Below, piece by piece: positions 20,076-27,647 of a stretch of DNA of 59,772 nucleotides. The position numbers were made by a program, and so were the translations under genes. The DNA comes from a virus. The notes under the pieces were generated by a model that ran no database searches, had not been told where the DNA came from, and saw nothing but the letters and a program-made list of their open reading frames with translations. Numbering within the stretch: the stretch's first letter is position 1; each line of letters begins with the position of its first letter. The stretch is from the IMG/VR virus record IMGVR_UViG_3300040944_000023, positions 1 through 59,772 of that record. One strand, given 5' to 3'.

Positions 20076-20322
20076 ACTCCATCTCGCACTGCTGATTGTT
20101 ATCCTGAGTGATTCTGGGTGCGCTTGCCCAACACAACTTTCCTGCCCTGTCGTAGCACAAGGTCATCCCACATTGTAAATGTAAGAGGTGGTCGAATCTT
20201 CCCAGCTTGCGGAAACGGTAGGCTTTCCTTAAGATGCTAGCCTGTCGGCGTGAGGCGTCCCGCAGTAGTTGGCGGACCTCCAGATTAGCTAACTTGTCTC
20301 GGATGTGCTCAATGTGGGACAC
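20023..20322 (-). CDS. Hypothetical protein, end of replication operon
   Basis: 99 residues from GTG at 20322, which overlaps the stop of the upstream resolvase gene. The N-terminal half is helical and basic (MSHIEHIRDKLANLEVRQLL). A Cys pair (QCGMTLC) occurs near the middle. No family recognised. The tail overlaps the convergent plus-strand gene. Confidence 0.5.
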   Translation of the reverse strand: MSHIEHIRDKLANLEVRQLLRDASRRQASILRKAYRFRKLGRFDHLLHLQCGMTLCYDRAGKLCWASAPRITQDNNQQCEMEFISDSDPALPSVSSPQS

Positions 20323-20704
20323 GGGGCTCTCTCGGTATCAGTGTCACCTCAACTTCATCGTACTCCCCACGTTCAGCCGGGTGAACCGTCCACAGACCAT
20401 TACACCTTGTGATCGAATCGTTGACCAGCACACCATATTTCTGTAGGATATCGAGTACTGTGACCATGATCCCATCGCGGTCAGCGTGACCGTTGGTATA
20501 CCGGAAGGTCCAGATCATGTCAGGGCTTTCCAATCGCAAGTCTCTAACTTCAGCGGGCACCTGAAGCTCCATACGCTCGACTAAGGCGCGAGTCTTCTTG
20601 TCGAGGTAGATTCCTCTACCGTTTTTGCCGGGACGCCAGAAGTTCTTTTTCGATGCGAACCCCAAGAATCTAATTGTTATGGGTTCTGTGGGTACATCCT
20701 GCAT
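20309..20704 (-). CDS. RusA-like Holliday junction resolvase
   Basis: 131 residues. The motif DRDGIMVTVLDILQKYGVLVNDS corresponds to the RusA family core (D-x-D followed by 'vlDaLqk.gvl.dD'), whose Asp residues bind Mg2+ for junction cutting, and the end GEYDEVEVTLIP matches the RusA 'V.v.i' strand. About 120 residues is the usual length. In lambdoid phages RusA sits next to NinG/HNH genes, as here. I call it RusA-like because overall similarity is judged by motif only. Confidence 0.6.
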   Translation of the reverse strand: MQDVPTEPITIRFLGFASKKNFWRPGKNGRGIYLDKKTRALVERMELQVPAEVRDLRLESPDMIWTFRYTNGHADRDGIMVTVLDILQKYGVLVNDSITRCNGLWTVHPAERGEYDEVEVTLIPREPRVPH

Positions 20705-21060
20705 AGCGCCTCCGTGTGCCGTTCAGGAACCACGAACATATGCTCGCCGATCTCAATCAGAACATAGCCAGCGTAATCCGTTTTGGCCACCATAGCCATT
20801 CCTAACTTGCGAGCCGTCACAGGGAGGGTGCGCGCGGTCATCTTCCAGGGAAACCGTCCGCGCGCTACATCCCAGTTCTTTTCGTCCACCATGAGGTAGG
20901 TGTCTTCCCCCGCTTGGATGACCCGCGAGTAGGTTATCTCGCATTCCAAGGTGGCCATCCCAATCTGCTCACCTTCTTCGTTATACAGAGGCCGGGTTTC
21001 TTTATTGTGGGCTGATTTGGACGCTAGGTTAATCGGTACAACGTGGGACTCGTCGCTCAC
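20677..21060 (-). CDS. Hypothetical protein of the replication operon
   Basis: 127 residues of mixed alpha/beta composition (EEGEQIGMATLECEITYSR near 27-45, KLGMAMVAKTDYAGYVLIEI near 85-105). No motif recognised. It overlaps both neighbours by a few codons. The dispersed 14-bp site at 21036 lies in codons 4-8 and encodes Glu-Ser-His-Val. Confidence 0.55.
   Translation of the reverse strand: MSDESHVVPINLASKSAHNKETRPLYNEEGEQIGMATLECEITYSRVIQAGEDTYLMVDEKNWDVARGRFPWKMTARTLPVTARKLGMAMVAKTDYAGYVLIEIGEHMFVVPERHTEALCRMYPQNP
21036..21049 (-). promoter_or_regulatory. Dispersed 14-bp site (GTACAACGTGGGAC)
   Basis: Copy 4, at the beginning of the hypothetical gene 20677-21060, close to its start codon. 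In the direction of transcription it reads GTCCCACGTTGTAC. Confidence 0.6.
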
Positions 21061-21278
21061 TGCACCCTCCCTGTCTCAATCAACGGTCTAGGGACCGCGA
21101 TTGCAATCACAATATCAGGTCCGCAAACCTCAAACGCAACCATCCGGTTGTCGCTCAGGTAAAGCTCTACCCGGTCATGGCGAGCGGCAAGGCCGATGAC
21201 CTCTTTCCCGATAACATAGGCGTTCAGGTCAAAACGCAACCTTTCCTCATCCCGGCTTACGTCGAAGTCTCCTGCCAT
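21057..21278 (-). CDS. Small hypothetical protein
   Basis: 73 residues, ATGA-type overlap with both neighbours. Predicted beta-rich (RVELYLSDNRMVAFEVCGPDIVIAIAV). No family recognised. Confidence 0.5.
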   Translation of the reverse strand: MAGDFDVSRDEERLRFDLNAYVIGKEVIGLAARHDRVELYLSDNRMVAFEVCGPDIVIAIAVPRPLIETGRVQ

Positions 21279-21610
21279 GACTTAAACCTCTCCCACCAGT
21301 ATGCCGCAACATCGTAACGGTTGAACTCGTAGAAATTCTGGAACAGGGGCCAATTGATACGGTGCATTTCGTCGTGGTGGATGCGACACAGAGGGACGGC
21401 CTCTTTGTCGGGCCCTTTTGACCCCATGCCGTTTACGGAACCGTGAGCAGGGTCGCAGGAACCCAGTCCCGCACGTCTTTTCCCGGTCTTAAGACACGCT
21501 ATGCAAAGTCCTTCACGACGAAGAAACGCCAAGTACGCTGGGTTCCTCCACTCCTGCTCTGGTATCCCTGGAGGCCCGCGCCGTGGCTTCAGCCTACGCT
21601 GGGTTTTCAT
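21257..21610 (-). CDS. HNH-type nuclease (NinG/DUF968-like recombination nuclease)
   Basis: 117 residues. CIACLKTGK gives one Cys pair, CDPAHG another metal ligand pair, and LCRIHHDEMH the HNH-like end; the GMGSKGPD loop is typical of this phage nuclease group, which processes branched DNA. The start codon (ATGAA) abuts the left end of the IS element at 21611, and the Shine-Dalgarno AAAGGAG now used lies inside the IS. It probably works with the RusA-like enzyme next door. Confidence 0.7.
   Translation of the reverse strand: MKTQRRLKPRRGPPGIPEQEWRNPAYLAFLRREGLCIACLKTGKRRAGLGSCDPAHGSVNGMGSKGPDKEAVPLCRIHHDEMHRINWPLFQNFYEFNRYDVAAYWWERFKSWQETST
21606..21610 (+). promoter_or_regulatory. IS target site TTCAT (start codon on the minus strand)
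   Basis: Pentanucleotide flanking the left end of the complete IS element. The same TTCAT flanks the deleted copy at 41816-41820. On the minus strand it is ATGAA, the start of the interrupted operon's next gene. Confidence 0.65.
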
Positions 21611-21631
21611 GAAACTCCTTTGCGCGAGAAA

Positions 21632-21652
21632 CCGCTGGCTTCAGCCATGCGG
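21632..21652 (+). repeat. IS left-end subterminal hairpin
   Basis: Imperfect hairpin (CCGC, GGCT, loop TC, AGCC, GCGG) 21 bases inside the left end; same fold as at 23245-23265. Likely TnpA recognition structure. Confidence 0.7.
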
Positions 21653-21702
21653 AGGGATAGCGCGGCGACCGCATTGGTCGCCTGCTTCTCGCTTTGTTTT
21701 GG

Positions 21703-21731
21703 TTGACAGCTATCGAATGGCAGAGTATAAT
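21703..21731 (+). promoter_or_regulatory. Consensus sigma-70 promoter of tnpA
   Basis: TTGACA, exactly 17 bp, TATAAT: a perfect consensus. The -10 box ends 7 bases before the GTG at 21739, so the transcript would start at or next to the start codon, implying a leaderless or nearly leaderless tnpA message. Confidence 0.8.
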
Positions 21732-21738
21732 AGGAACT

Positions 21739-22140
21739 GTGAGCGTTGAACGTTACCGGCATCTTCGGGGCAGTGTTTCGACGCTGACGTATCACTTCGT
21801 TTGGTGCCCAAAATATCGGCGTAAAGTTCTCGTGGGCGAGGTTGAAGTCGCCCTCCGGTCGCTGATTGTGGCAAAGGCGGCGGAACTCTACTGTGAGATC
21901 GTCGCTCTTGAGGTGAGGCCTGACCATGTTCACCTGTTCCTGAAGGCTCCCCCGACGCACGCACCTCAGCACATCGCCAACCAGATCAAGGGCTACACGT
22001 CGCACGAATTGCGGGAGAAGTTCCCGGCCCTGAAGTCGCGGCTGCCTTCGATGTGGAGCAGGAGCTATTACGTAGGCAGCGCGGGCGCTGTGTCCACCGC
22101 GACCATTCAGAAATACATCGAGCGGCAGAAGGAATCCTGA
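21739..22140 (+). CDS. tnpA: TnpA, Y1 (HUH) single-strand transposase
   Basis: 133 residues from GTG at 21739 (start chosen because the promoter's -10 box overlaps any earlier start). YHFVWCPKYRRKVL is the N-terminal signature of Transposase_17. RPDHVHLFL holds the HUH metal site (the two His). The catalytic Tyr is expected in the C-terminal helix (IQKYIERQ). It cuts and rejoins single-stranded DNA at the element's hairpin ends. The stop overlaps the tnpB start (TGAGTG). Confidence 0.92.
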   Translation: MSVERYRHLRGSVSTLTYHFVWCPKYRRKVLVGEVEVALRSLIVAKAAELYCEIVALEVRPDHVHLFLKAPPTHAPQHIANQIKGYTSHELREKFPALKSRLPSMWSRSYYVGSAGAVSTATIQKYIERQKES

Positions 22141-23226
22141 GTGAACCTGACGGCCCAACTCAAACTCGAACCTACTGCCGAGCAGGGCGCGGTGCTGAGC
22201 CGCACGTTGGCCGCCTGCAATGCCGCCTGCAACTACATAAGCGGTGTGGCGTGGGAATCGAAGACGTTCCGGCAGTTCGACCTTCACCGACTCTGCTATC
22301 GGGAGGCCCGGAATCTCTTCGGTGTCTCCGCACAAGCGGCGGTTCGCTGTATTTCCAAAGTAGCCGACGCCTACAAGTTGGACCGCAAGGCGAAGCGCAC
22401 GTTTCGCGCCATGGGTTCGGCGGCTTACGACCAGCGCATCCTGTCCTACGACCTGGAGGCCTCTACTATCTCGATATGGTCTCTCGATGGCCGCTTGAAA
22501 ATCCCTTTCGTCTGCGGCGAGCATCAACGGACCATGCTGGCAAATCGTAAAGGCGAGACCGATTTGGCCCACGTCCGCGGCAAGTGGTACGTCTTGGCAA
22601 ACTGCTCGGCTCCGAATCCGAAGATGGCGCAGCCCGATGGTTTCTTGGGTGTCGATCTCGGGGTAGCGCAGATCGCCGCCGATTCGGATGGCAACCTGTA
22701 CAGCGGGAGCGAGATCAAATCGGTTCGGCACCGCCAGCGCAGGCTTCGCGCCAAACTGCAAGCCAGGCGGACCCGCTCGGCCAAGCGGCGGTTGCAGAAA
22801 CTGTCCGGCAAAGAACGCCGCTTTGCCAAGCACGTCAACCATGTTATTTCTAAGCAGATCGTTGCCGCCGCAGAACGCACCGGGCGCGGGATCGCCGTCG
22901 AGGAATTGACGGGGATACGCGAACGGATAAGGGCTACACGGCGGCAACGGGGAGTTCTGCACAGTTGGGCCTTCGCTCAGTTGCGGGCGTTCCTGGAGTA
23001 CAAGGCGAAACGGGCGGGTGTTTGCCTGGTCGCCGTGAATCCCAGGAACAGCAGCCGGGAGTGTTCCCTTTGCGGGCACACCGACAAGGGCAACCGCCCC
23101 AACCAATCGACATTCCGTTGCGCTACATGCGGTTTCGCGGCGCACGCGGATACCAACGCTGCCAGGGTAATAGCTGGCAGGGCCACTGTAAGCGGGCCGA
23201 ACGTAGCGAGTTGTGCTGCTGTTTAG
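22141..23226 (+). CDS. tnpB: TnpB, RNA-guided RuvC nuclease
   Basis: 361 residues, start GTG. RuvC residues look intact: D172 in GVDLGVAQIAADS, E254 in AVEELTG, D337 in ADTNAA. Zinc finger C308/C311 and C327/C330. Usual TnpB length is 360-410. Family knowledge: TnpB uses an RNA made from its own 3' end and the right end of the IS, cutting next to a motif identical to the IS target (here predicted TTCAT), which helps keep the element after excision. Overlaps tnpA. Confidence 0.92.
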   Translation: MNLTAQLKLEPTAEQGAVLSRTLAACNAACNYISGVAWESKTFRQFDLHRLCYREARNLFGVSAQAAVRCISKVADAYKLDRKAKRTFRAMGSAAYDQRILSYDLEASTISIWSLDGRLKIPFVCGEHQRTMLANRKGETDLAHVRGKWYVLANCSAPNPKMAQPDGFLGVDLGVAQIAADSDGNLYSGSEIKSVRHRQRRLRAKLQARRTRSAKRRLQKLSGKERRFAKHVNHVISKQIVAAAERTGRGIAVEELTGIRERIRATRRQRGVLHSWAFAQLRAFLEYKAKRAGVCLVAVNPRNSSRECSLCGHTDKGNRPNQSTFRCATCGFAAHADTNAARVIAGRATVSGPNVASCAAV

Positions 23227-23275
23227 CATGGCTTAGTTACAAAGCCGCCGGCTTCAGCCGCGCGGTTGCTTACGA
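23085..23275 (+). ncRNA. Predicted omega/reRNA scaffold of TnpB
   Basis: By analogy with ISDra2, the last part of tnpB plus the right end, including the hairpin at 23245-23265, should give the guide-RNA scaffold; the guide would be the host sequence just after 23275. The 5' limit is a guess. Nearly the same 3' segment (from about 23127) is kept in the deleted copy at 41821-42010. Confidence 0.45.
23245..23265 (+). repeat. IS right-end subterminal hairpin
   Basis: Hairpin of the same design as 21632-21652, ending 10 bases before the right tip of the element. Confidence 0.7.
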
Positions 23276-23339
23276 CTGTGTGACCGAATGACGACCAGAG
23301 GGGCTATAGCACACCCCTGCTGAAACTCCGCGAACGTCG

Positions 23340-24131
23340 TCACGCCTCGACTCCCTCGGCCTCCTCGGCGTCAGCTGTGCGTTTCTCGTCGGCCTCTTCG
23401 GCTGCTTTACGCTCATCGAGGATCTTCTGCCCCCGGTTGAACCATTCTGCCGAACACTCCGCGATCATCGCGTCATGGATGTCCGCTGGGCTCTCGCTGC
23501 CAACCGCCGCATGGACGCGGGGATCGTCGTACCATTTCTTTGCGTCCTTGAGTTGGCGCTTGTTGCAGGCGAACTTGAAATGCGCCCCTTGGGCCTCACC
23601 CTTCGCGAAGTAGCCCTTTTCCTCGCAATACTCTTCGAGTTCCTCTTCCGTTAGTTCGGAGGCTTTGGCCAGCAAGGCTTTGGCCCACTTCTCTTTCTCG
23701 TCGCCCTTCGGGACGGCCTGGTTGAGCAACCGGAAGTTACGTCGCCCGATGGCCTCGAACTGGCTGATGGTCAACCCTTCCCAGCGGCACATCTGGATGG
23801 ACTCAAAACAGGTTGTCCGGCTGACCCCGTACTTCTCGTAAATCTCCGACTTCAGGAAGGCTTCAAAGGACTCGTGCCCCTCGATGATGGTCGGCGTGTT
23901 TTTGGCGATCACTAACAGCCGCCCCAGAACGGGCATCATGACTTGTTCCTGCATTTGCGCCCGAATCAGGACGCGGCAGACGAGGCTGGTGTTGGACTTC
24001 CACTGCTTGGGATCGATTTCGGCGGGTACTACAACGTCGATTACCGCCCCCGGCTTCGTCATGGCGGTAATCATCTGCTGTTCTTCGTCGGTTAATTTCT
24101 TCTTGGCAATTGCTAAAGCCGTACTTGGCAT
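23340..24131 (-). CDS. Putative DNA-binding protein of the replication operon
   Basis: 263 residues. Start ATG with an AAGGAG site 9 bases upstream. A segment YEKYGVSRTTCFESIQMC near residue 107 looks like the recognition part of a helix-turn-helix. The C-terminal 40 residues are acidic/Ala-rich and probably disordered. No firm family. It is first after its own promoter (24179-24207) and upstream of the nuclease genes, so a regulatory or replication-accessory role is possible. Confidence 0.45.
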   Translation of the reverse strand: MPSTALAIAKKKLTDEEQQMITAMTKPGAVIDVVVPAEIDPKQWKSNTSLVCRVLIRAQMQEQVMMPVLGRLLVIAKNTPTIIEGHESFEAFLKSEIYEKYGVSRTTCFESIQMCRWEGLTISQFEAIGRRNFRLLNQAVPKGDEKEKWAKALLAKASELTEEELEEYCEEKGYFAKGEAQGAHFKFACNKRQLKDAKKWYDDPRVHAAVGSESPADIHDAMIAECSAEWFNRGQKILDERKAAEEADEKRTADAEEAEGVEA

Positions 24132-24178
24132 TGGGAAAAGCTCCTTGTGGTTGATGGGGAAAACTTCATTCGCTTATG

Positions 24179-24207
24179 ACGATAACGCGAGTCAAGGGCA
24201 AAGTCAA
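24179..24207 (-). promoter_or_regulatory. Promoter, TTGACT-17-TATCGT
   Basis: On the minus strand TTGACT and TATCGT are 17 bp apart, upstream of the 23340-24131 gene. A second TTGACT lies exactly 12 bases downstream of the first (TTGACT-N6-TTGACT), the same spacing as at the parB-like promoter (58871). Confidence 0.6.
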
Positions 24208-24241
24208 GATTTTTGTTGGGGGCGGCCACCGCACCAGCAGA

Positions 24242-25621
24242 TCATGCGTCCTCCTCTTGGTATTCATCCGGTGGTGGCCCGTTGTCAATGAACTTTGTGT
24301 ACCTAGACCGGAACTCCAGATGACACGTTCCGGCTTCTCCCATGCGGGTCAACCCAACAATTGCTTCGGCTTTCCCGCGTAAGGCCGAATCTCCCGGTTT
24401 GAACATTTCAGGCCGGTGAATCATGATGACCGCGTAAGCGTCAAAGGCGATCTGCCCCGATTGTTTCAGGTCATTGTATGTAGGCCTCTCGCATTGTTTT
24501 TTGCGGTCAGGCTTGGCTAGTGACGATACTACCAGCCCAATTACCCCATACTTTCGGCAGACCCTTCGGCACACGCTACTCGCATAGGTCACCGCTTCGG
24601 TGGCGTTGTAGAACTTCAAGTGCTTATCGGCGTGAGTATCCAGGATTTGCAGATAGTCCAAAGCGAACCATTCAATTTTCTTCTCCTGGACCGCCCTGGC
24701 GACTCGTTGCTCAAAATCAGAAATCATGAGGTCCGGCGTCTCATCTACAAAGAGCAGCTTGTTATTACTTAATTCCTCGATAGTCGCCACTGCGGTGTTG
24801 ATGTTCTTTCTCTGGTCCCGGTCAAGTTCGTTCTTGACGTACATTCGCAAAGGGACCTCCGCGATCGAGCATAGCGCTCTGGCCACCCACTGTTTCTCGG
24901 ACATCTCAACCGAGAAGACCACGCCGGGATGGCCCGAGGATGCCAAGTTGATGCCGATATTCTCAACCAGACTGGATTTGCCGGACTTGGGGACCCCGGC
25001 GAAAACGTAATACCCTCCCTTCTGGAGGCCCATGATCCTCTCGTCCAGTTGTGGGAACCCAGTAGAGAGCCCCATCTTGATGCCTTCAGACAAGAACCCT
25101 GTGACTCCACCAGGATGGGCCTGCATGATTTCCAGCGGCGTTCTCGATGGCGGCTCAGGATCGTAGGCCATCTGCATTTTGGAAACGTAGGAGCCAAGAC
25201 CATGCAGCAATCTCGATGGGGGCTCCGTCTCCGCGCTGGCCTGGGTCATGAGCTTTTGGCCGACGCTCAGCAATTTTCGGAGGGCGGACTTCTCCCGTAA
25301 AGTGTTAATGTATGCACCGATATTTGGAAGTTGGGGGAGACCGTCATCTAGTGAGACGAGGTAACTTAGCCCGCCGATGGACTCAAGTTCACCAAAAGCC
25401 GAGAGTCTCTCAGCAACAGTAACGCGGTCGATCTCTTGGCCCGCTTCTTTCAATTCGAGTATTCGGCGAAGAATCCTGCGGTTGGACTCCAGATGAAACA
25501 GTTCTGGGGATAAAGTGTGTTTCGCAAGATGGGATGGGTCCAGGAGAACAGAGCCAAGAACAAATCGCTCACTATCCGGGCTGCTCGGAATCCTTAGATT
25601 GGGGATGCCCACCGACCTCAA
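24242..25621 (-). CDS. dnaB: DnaB-like replicative helicase
   Basis: 459 residues. The N-terminal domain (SERFVLGSVLLDPSHL near 17-33) is the DnaB_N fold. The C-terminal RecA-like domain has Walker A GVPKSGKSS (about 209-217) and Walker B LDYLQIL (about 321-327), and SSLAKPDRKK fits the DnaB switch region. It unwinds the phage origin and fork as a hexamer. It overlaps the upstream 122-residue gene (possible loader). Confidence 0.92.
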   Translation of the reverse strand: MRSVGIPNLRIPSSPDSERFVLGSVLLDPSHLAKHTLSPELFHLESNRRILRRILELKEAGQEIDRVTVAERLSAFGELESIGGLSYLVSLDDGLPQLPNIGAYINTLREKSALRKLLSVGQKLMTQASAETEPPSRLLHGLGSYVSKMQMAYDPEPPSRTPLEIMQAHPGGVTGFLSEGIKMGLSTGFPQLDERIMGLQKGGYYVFAGVPKSGKSSLVENIGINLASSGHPGVVFSVEMSEKQWVARALCSIAEVPLRMYVKNELDRDQRKNINTAVATIEELSNNKLLFVDETPDLMISDFEQRVARAVQEKKIEWFALDYLQILDTHADKHLKFYNATEAVTYASSVCRRVCRKYGVIGLVVSSLAKPDRKKQCERPTYNDLKQSGQIAFDAYAVIMIHRPEMFKPGDSALRGKAEAIVGLTRMGEAGTCHLEFRSRYTKFIDNGPPPDEYQEEDA

Positions 25622-25986
25622 TCCTCCACCGCGTTTTCAAGATCCAAGGCCGATTTGCCGTCTAATGGGCTCACAATCCCCTTATCGTAAACCCGCCTGA
25701 ATTGGATTGGGGTTGGGAAGAAGGTGTACGTTGAACCGACTTCTTTGATGAGCCACTCCAGTGGATTGAACCAGCCGCGATGCTTCAAGCCATCGGGCTC
25801 ATCCGGCTCTTTTACGTCGTTCACATCCTGTGTTTCGCAAAACCGGGCGATCAACTCGGCAACGAATGCCAACTGGTCGGGGTCCTCGGGGAATCTCGGC
25901 ATGAACCGAAGTTTCCGTAGGGCCGTTGCGACATCCTCGGTTCGTTTATCCAGGGGTTTGGTCTTCTCGCGGCGTTCCAGTCTCAC
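25618..25986 (-). CDS. Hypothetical, possible helicase loader/accessory
   Basis: 122 residues between the initiator and dnaB genes, overlapping both (4 bases with dnaB, 41 with the initiator). Charged N-terminus (RLERREKTKPLDKRTEDV) and an aromatic C-terminal part (WFNPLEWLIKEVGSTYTFFP). No Walker motif, so it is not a DnaC-type ATPase; a lambda P-like role is suggested by position only. Confidence 0.5.
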   Translation of the reverse strand: MRLERREKTKPLDKRTEDVATALRKLRFMPRFPEDPDQLAFVAELIARFCETQDVNDVKEPDEPDGLKHRGWFNPLEWLIKEVGSTYTFFPTPIQFRRVYDKGIVSPLDGKSALDLENAVED

Positions 25987-27181
25987 GGCGCTTACCTCGT
26001 ATGATCCTTAGGGCCTCATCGACTACCGCGTTCGGGTCGTGTCCCACGTGGGACTTTCCGTTCGGCCTTTGGATCAAAGTATCGTAGGTCCCGTTCAGTA
26101 CCTTCCACCAATTCTTGCGCTCTTTGATAATCCAGTGAAACGTCGATAAAAACTGCGCTTTTGGATTCTCTGATTGCAGGATGGCCTCGATCTTCCCGCA
26201 AATTTTCTCCCATGAAGGTCCGAAATCTTCATAGGAACGGCATCTGTTAAGAAATTCCCCTTCCTCCATGTTCCAATCAAACAACTCGACTTTAGTGCCG
26301 TGCTCTACGATCCGATTCCACGTTTTGGCCTCGTCAGGAAATGCCGTTTCCTGCGCATTACAGACCGCTGGCTGCTTCGGTGGGGTCGGGGTGGTAGTTT
26401 GGGGTGTCCTGACCTTGGATCGCCCGTTATTACGCGATGTGTCCTGTGTCTTAAGGAATGCGTATAGCGGCCATCTGTGCTCACGAAGCCAAGGAGACTC
26501 AGAATGAAGATATTTGACCAGCGACTGGCGAAATTCCTCAGGCCCAACGTTGGATTCGGCTGAATGTAACTGTTCCCGTAAGGAAGCCGACGCCTTGGAT
26601 CTTAGATTGTCGATTTTCGCCGCCCTGTTTTCTCGGGAGTACGCATTTTTGACGAAGTCCTCTACGGGGTCAGAGAGGTCTACCGGATCAAGAAGTTCCA
26701 GAGTGGTTGTCTTGCTATTTTCTTTACTTGTTTCTTTAGACTCCTTATTAACATCCCTCACTGGTTGAGGTATTGAATCCCTCACTGGTTGAGGTATTGA
26801 ATCCCTCACTGGTTGAGGTATTGAATCTACCTGTGAAGTATTGGCAACACCGCACTCAGTGAGGTGTTGGTCATCATCCTCAATGCCTAGGTAGTACTCG
26901 GTAGCTCTGGGTCGCATCCCGTCCCCCATAAATCTCTTTTCCGCCACAATAAAACCAGAATCCTCAAGTGATCTAACTGATTCCAGAACGCCGTTTTCCG
27001 ATAGTCCGGTGCCAGAGCGGATCGCGGATAAACTCATCGCATGGCAATCGCGATGGAAACCGAGAGTCTTTCGGGAAATAAGCAAGAGAACTTTCAGTTG
27101 AGCGCCCGTGAGAGAAGGCATTAGATCATCCAAGATTTCATTTGGGATCTGTGTGTACCCTGGTTTCTTGAATCTAGGCAT
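25946..27181 (-). CDS. Replication initiator, lambda-O-like winged-helix protein
   Basis: 411 residues. The start MPRFKKPGYTQIPNEILDDLMP and SLTGAQLKVLLLISRKTLGFH followed by LSAIRSGTGLSENGV are the phage replication protein O N-terminal winged-helix pattern that binds origin repeats. Residues 118-142 hold three copies of DSIPQPVR, encoded by three perfect 24-bp repeats (26755-26826). The middle is Pro/Thr-rich linker, and the C-terminal 120 residues probably recruit helicase or loader. As in lambda, the gene may contain the origin. Confidence 0.75.
   Translation of the reverse strand: MPRFKKPGYTQIPNEILDDLMPSLTGAQLKVLLLISRKTLGFHRDCHAMSLSAIRSGTGLSENGVLESVRSLEDSGFIVAEKRFMGDGMRPRATEYYLGIEDDDQHLTECGVANTSQVDSIPQPVRDSIPQPVRDSIPQPVRDVNKESKETSKENSKTTTLELLDPVDLSDPVEDFVKNAYSRENRAAKIDNLRSKASASLREQLHSAESNVGPEEFRQSLVKYLHSESPWLREHRWPLYAFLKTQDTSRNNGRSKVRTPQTTTPTPPKQPAVCNAQETAFPDEAKTWNRIVEHGTKVELFDWNMEEGEFLNRCRSYEDFGPSWEKICGKIEAILQSENPKAQFLSTFHWIIKERKNWWKVLNGTYDTLIQRPNGKSHVGHDPNAVVDEALRIIRGKRRETGTPREDQTPG
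26041..26054. promoter_or_regulatory. Dispersed 14-bp site, perfect palindrome
   Basis: Copy 5, GTCCCACGTGGGAC, inside the C-terminal coding part of the initiator gene (encodes Ser-His-Val-Gly). Confidence 0.65.
26755..26826 (+). repeat. Three perfect 24-bp direct repeats inside the initiator gene (candidate iterons)
   Basis: Units 26755-26778, 26779-26802 and 26803-26826 are identical, beginning TCCCTCACTGGTTGAGGT. Each contains a small dyad (CTCA...TGAG). A degenerate partial unit follows near 26853-26868. Repeats within an O-type initiator gene are the hallmark of a lambdoid origin. Confidence 0.7.
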
Positions 27182-27488
27182 ACAAATCTCAGTTAGGATC
27201 TAAATTCTCCGGCGGGTTAAATCGCTCGCCTATTTTGGGCACACTGATCCTCTACTTTCTTCCGCCCCTACTAAAGACGCTGTTGACTTTCGTCTAGCCC
27301 TCAAAACAAACGAGGGAGCCGGGCGTGGTTTTCAGGCTAGACTGAGGATTAGCCCGAACTCCCTGCCCGTTTGTCTTTGCCGCGATCACGTTCTCTGGCC
27401 GGAGAAACGTGAACAGTTTGACGGTAGCCCCATCTTTTCTTTATGTCAATAGCCGTTTTTGGTGTACACTCAAAAGTGTGGGTCACCC
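27182..27488. promoter_or_regulatory. Divergent, strongly structured intergenic region
   Basis: About 300 bases between the leftward replication operon and the rightward block. It holds nested inverted repeats: GTCTAGCC (27292-27299) with GGCTAGAC (27335-27342); ACAAACGAGGGAG (27306-27318) with an imperfect partner at 27359-27374; and CACGTTCTCT (27387-27396) with AGAAACGTG (27403-27411). A TTGACT lies at 27283-27288. It could be part of the origin, a regulatory RNA or a back-to-back promoter region. Confidence 0.5.
27418..27446 (+). promoter_or_regulatory. Weak promoter candidate TTGACG-17-TTATGT
   Basis: Good -35, poor -10; 42 bases before the ATG at 27489. An alternative -10, TACACT, lies near 27465. 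Confidence 0.3.
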
Positions 27489-27647
27489 ATGGACGACCAA
27501 TTGTTCTGGAAAGCCGGGTTCGATGCCGAGGAAGTCATAATCCTCAAAGAGCAAATTCTCGGTGTGTCCACTGAAGTGGTTTGTCCACTATGCAATAAAG
27601 TCTTTCCGGTTATCCAATCGGATGAGCGGCTTCGGCAGGCTGCATAG
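27489..27647 (+). CDS. Small protein with a CPLC motif
   Basis: 52 residues from the ATG at 27489 (an earlier start at 27459 falls in the promoter-like region). Acidic, with one CPLC pair near residue 34; half of a zinc ribbon, perhaps completed by dimerisation. The TAG stop overlaps the first base of the 14-bp site at 27647. Confidence 0.5.
   Translation: MDDQLFWKAGFDAEEVIILKEQILGVSTEVVCPLCNKVFPVIQSDERLRQAA

Larger units (their letters stand above)
21611..23275 (+). mobile_element. IS200/IS605-family insertion sequence (tnpA + tnpB)
   Basis: 1665 bp. The ends are set by comparing with the shortened copy at 41821-42010: both follow TTCAT and both end in GGTTGCTTACGA. No terminal inverted repeats and no target duplication, as expected for Y1 transposons. 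Each end carries a subterminal hairpin (21632-21652 and 23245-23265) with the same GGCT-TC-AGCC heart, the type of structure TnpA binds. It splits the minus-strand replication operon and carries its own sigma-70-like promoter. Confidence 0.9.

Noticed and set aside
21607-23229. 540-codon minus-strand open frame across the IS element
   Set aside because: It is antisense to tnpA and tnpB, whose catalytic motifs are clear.
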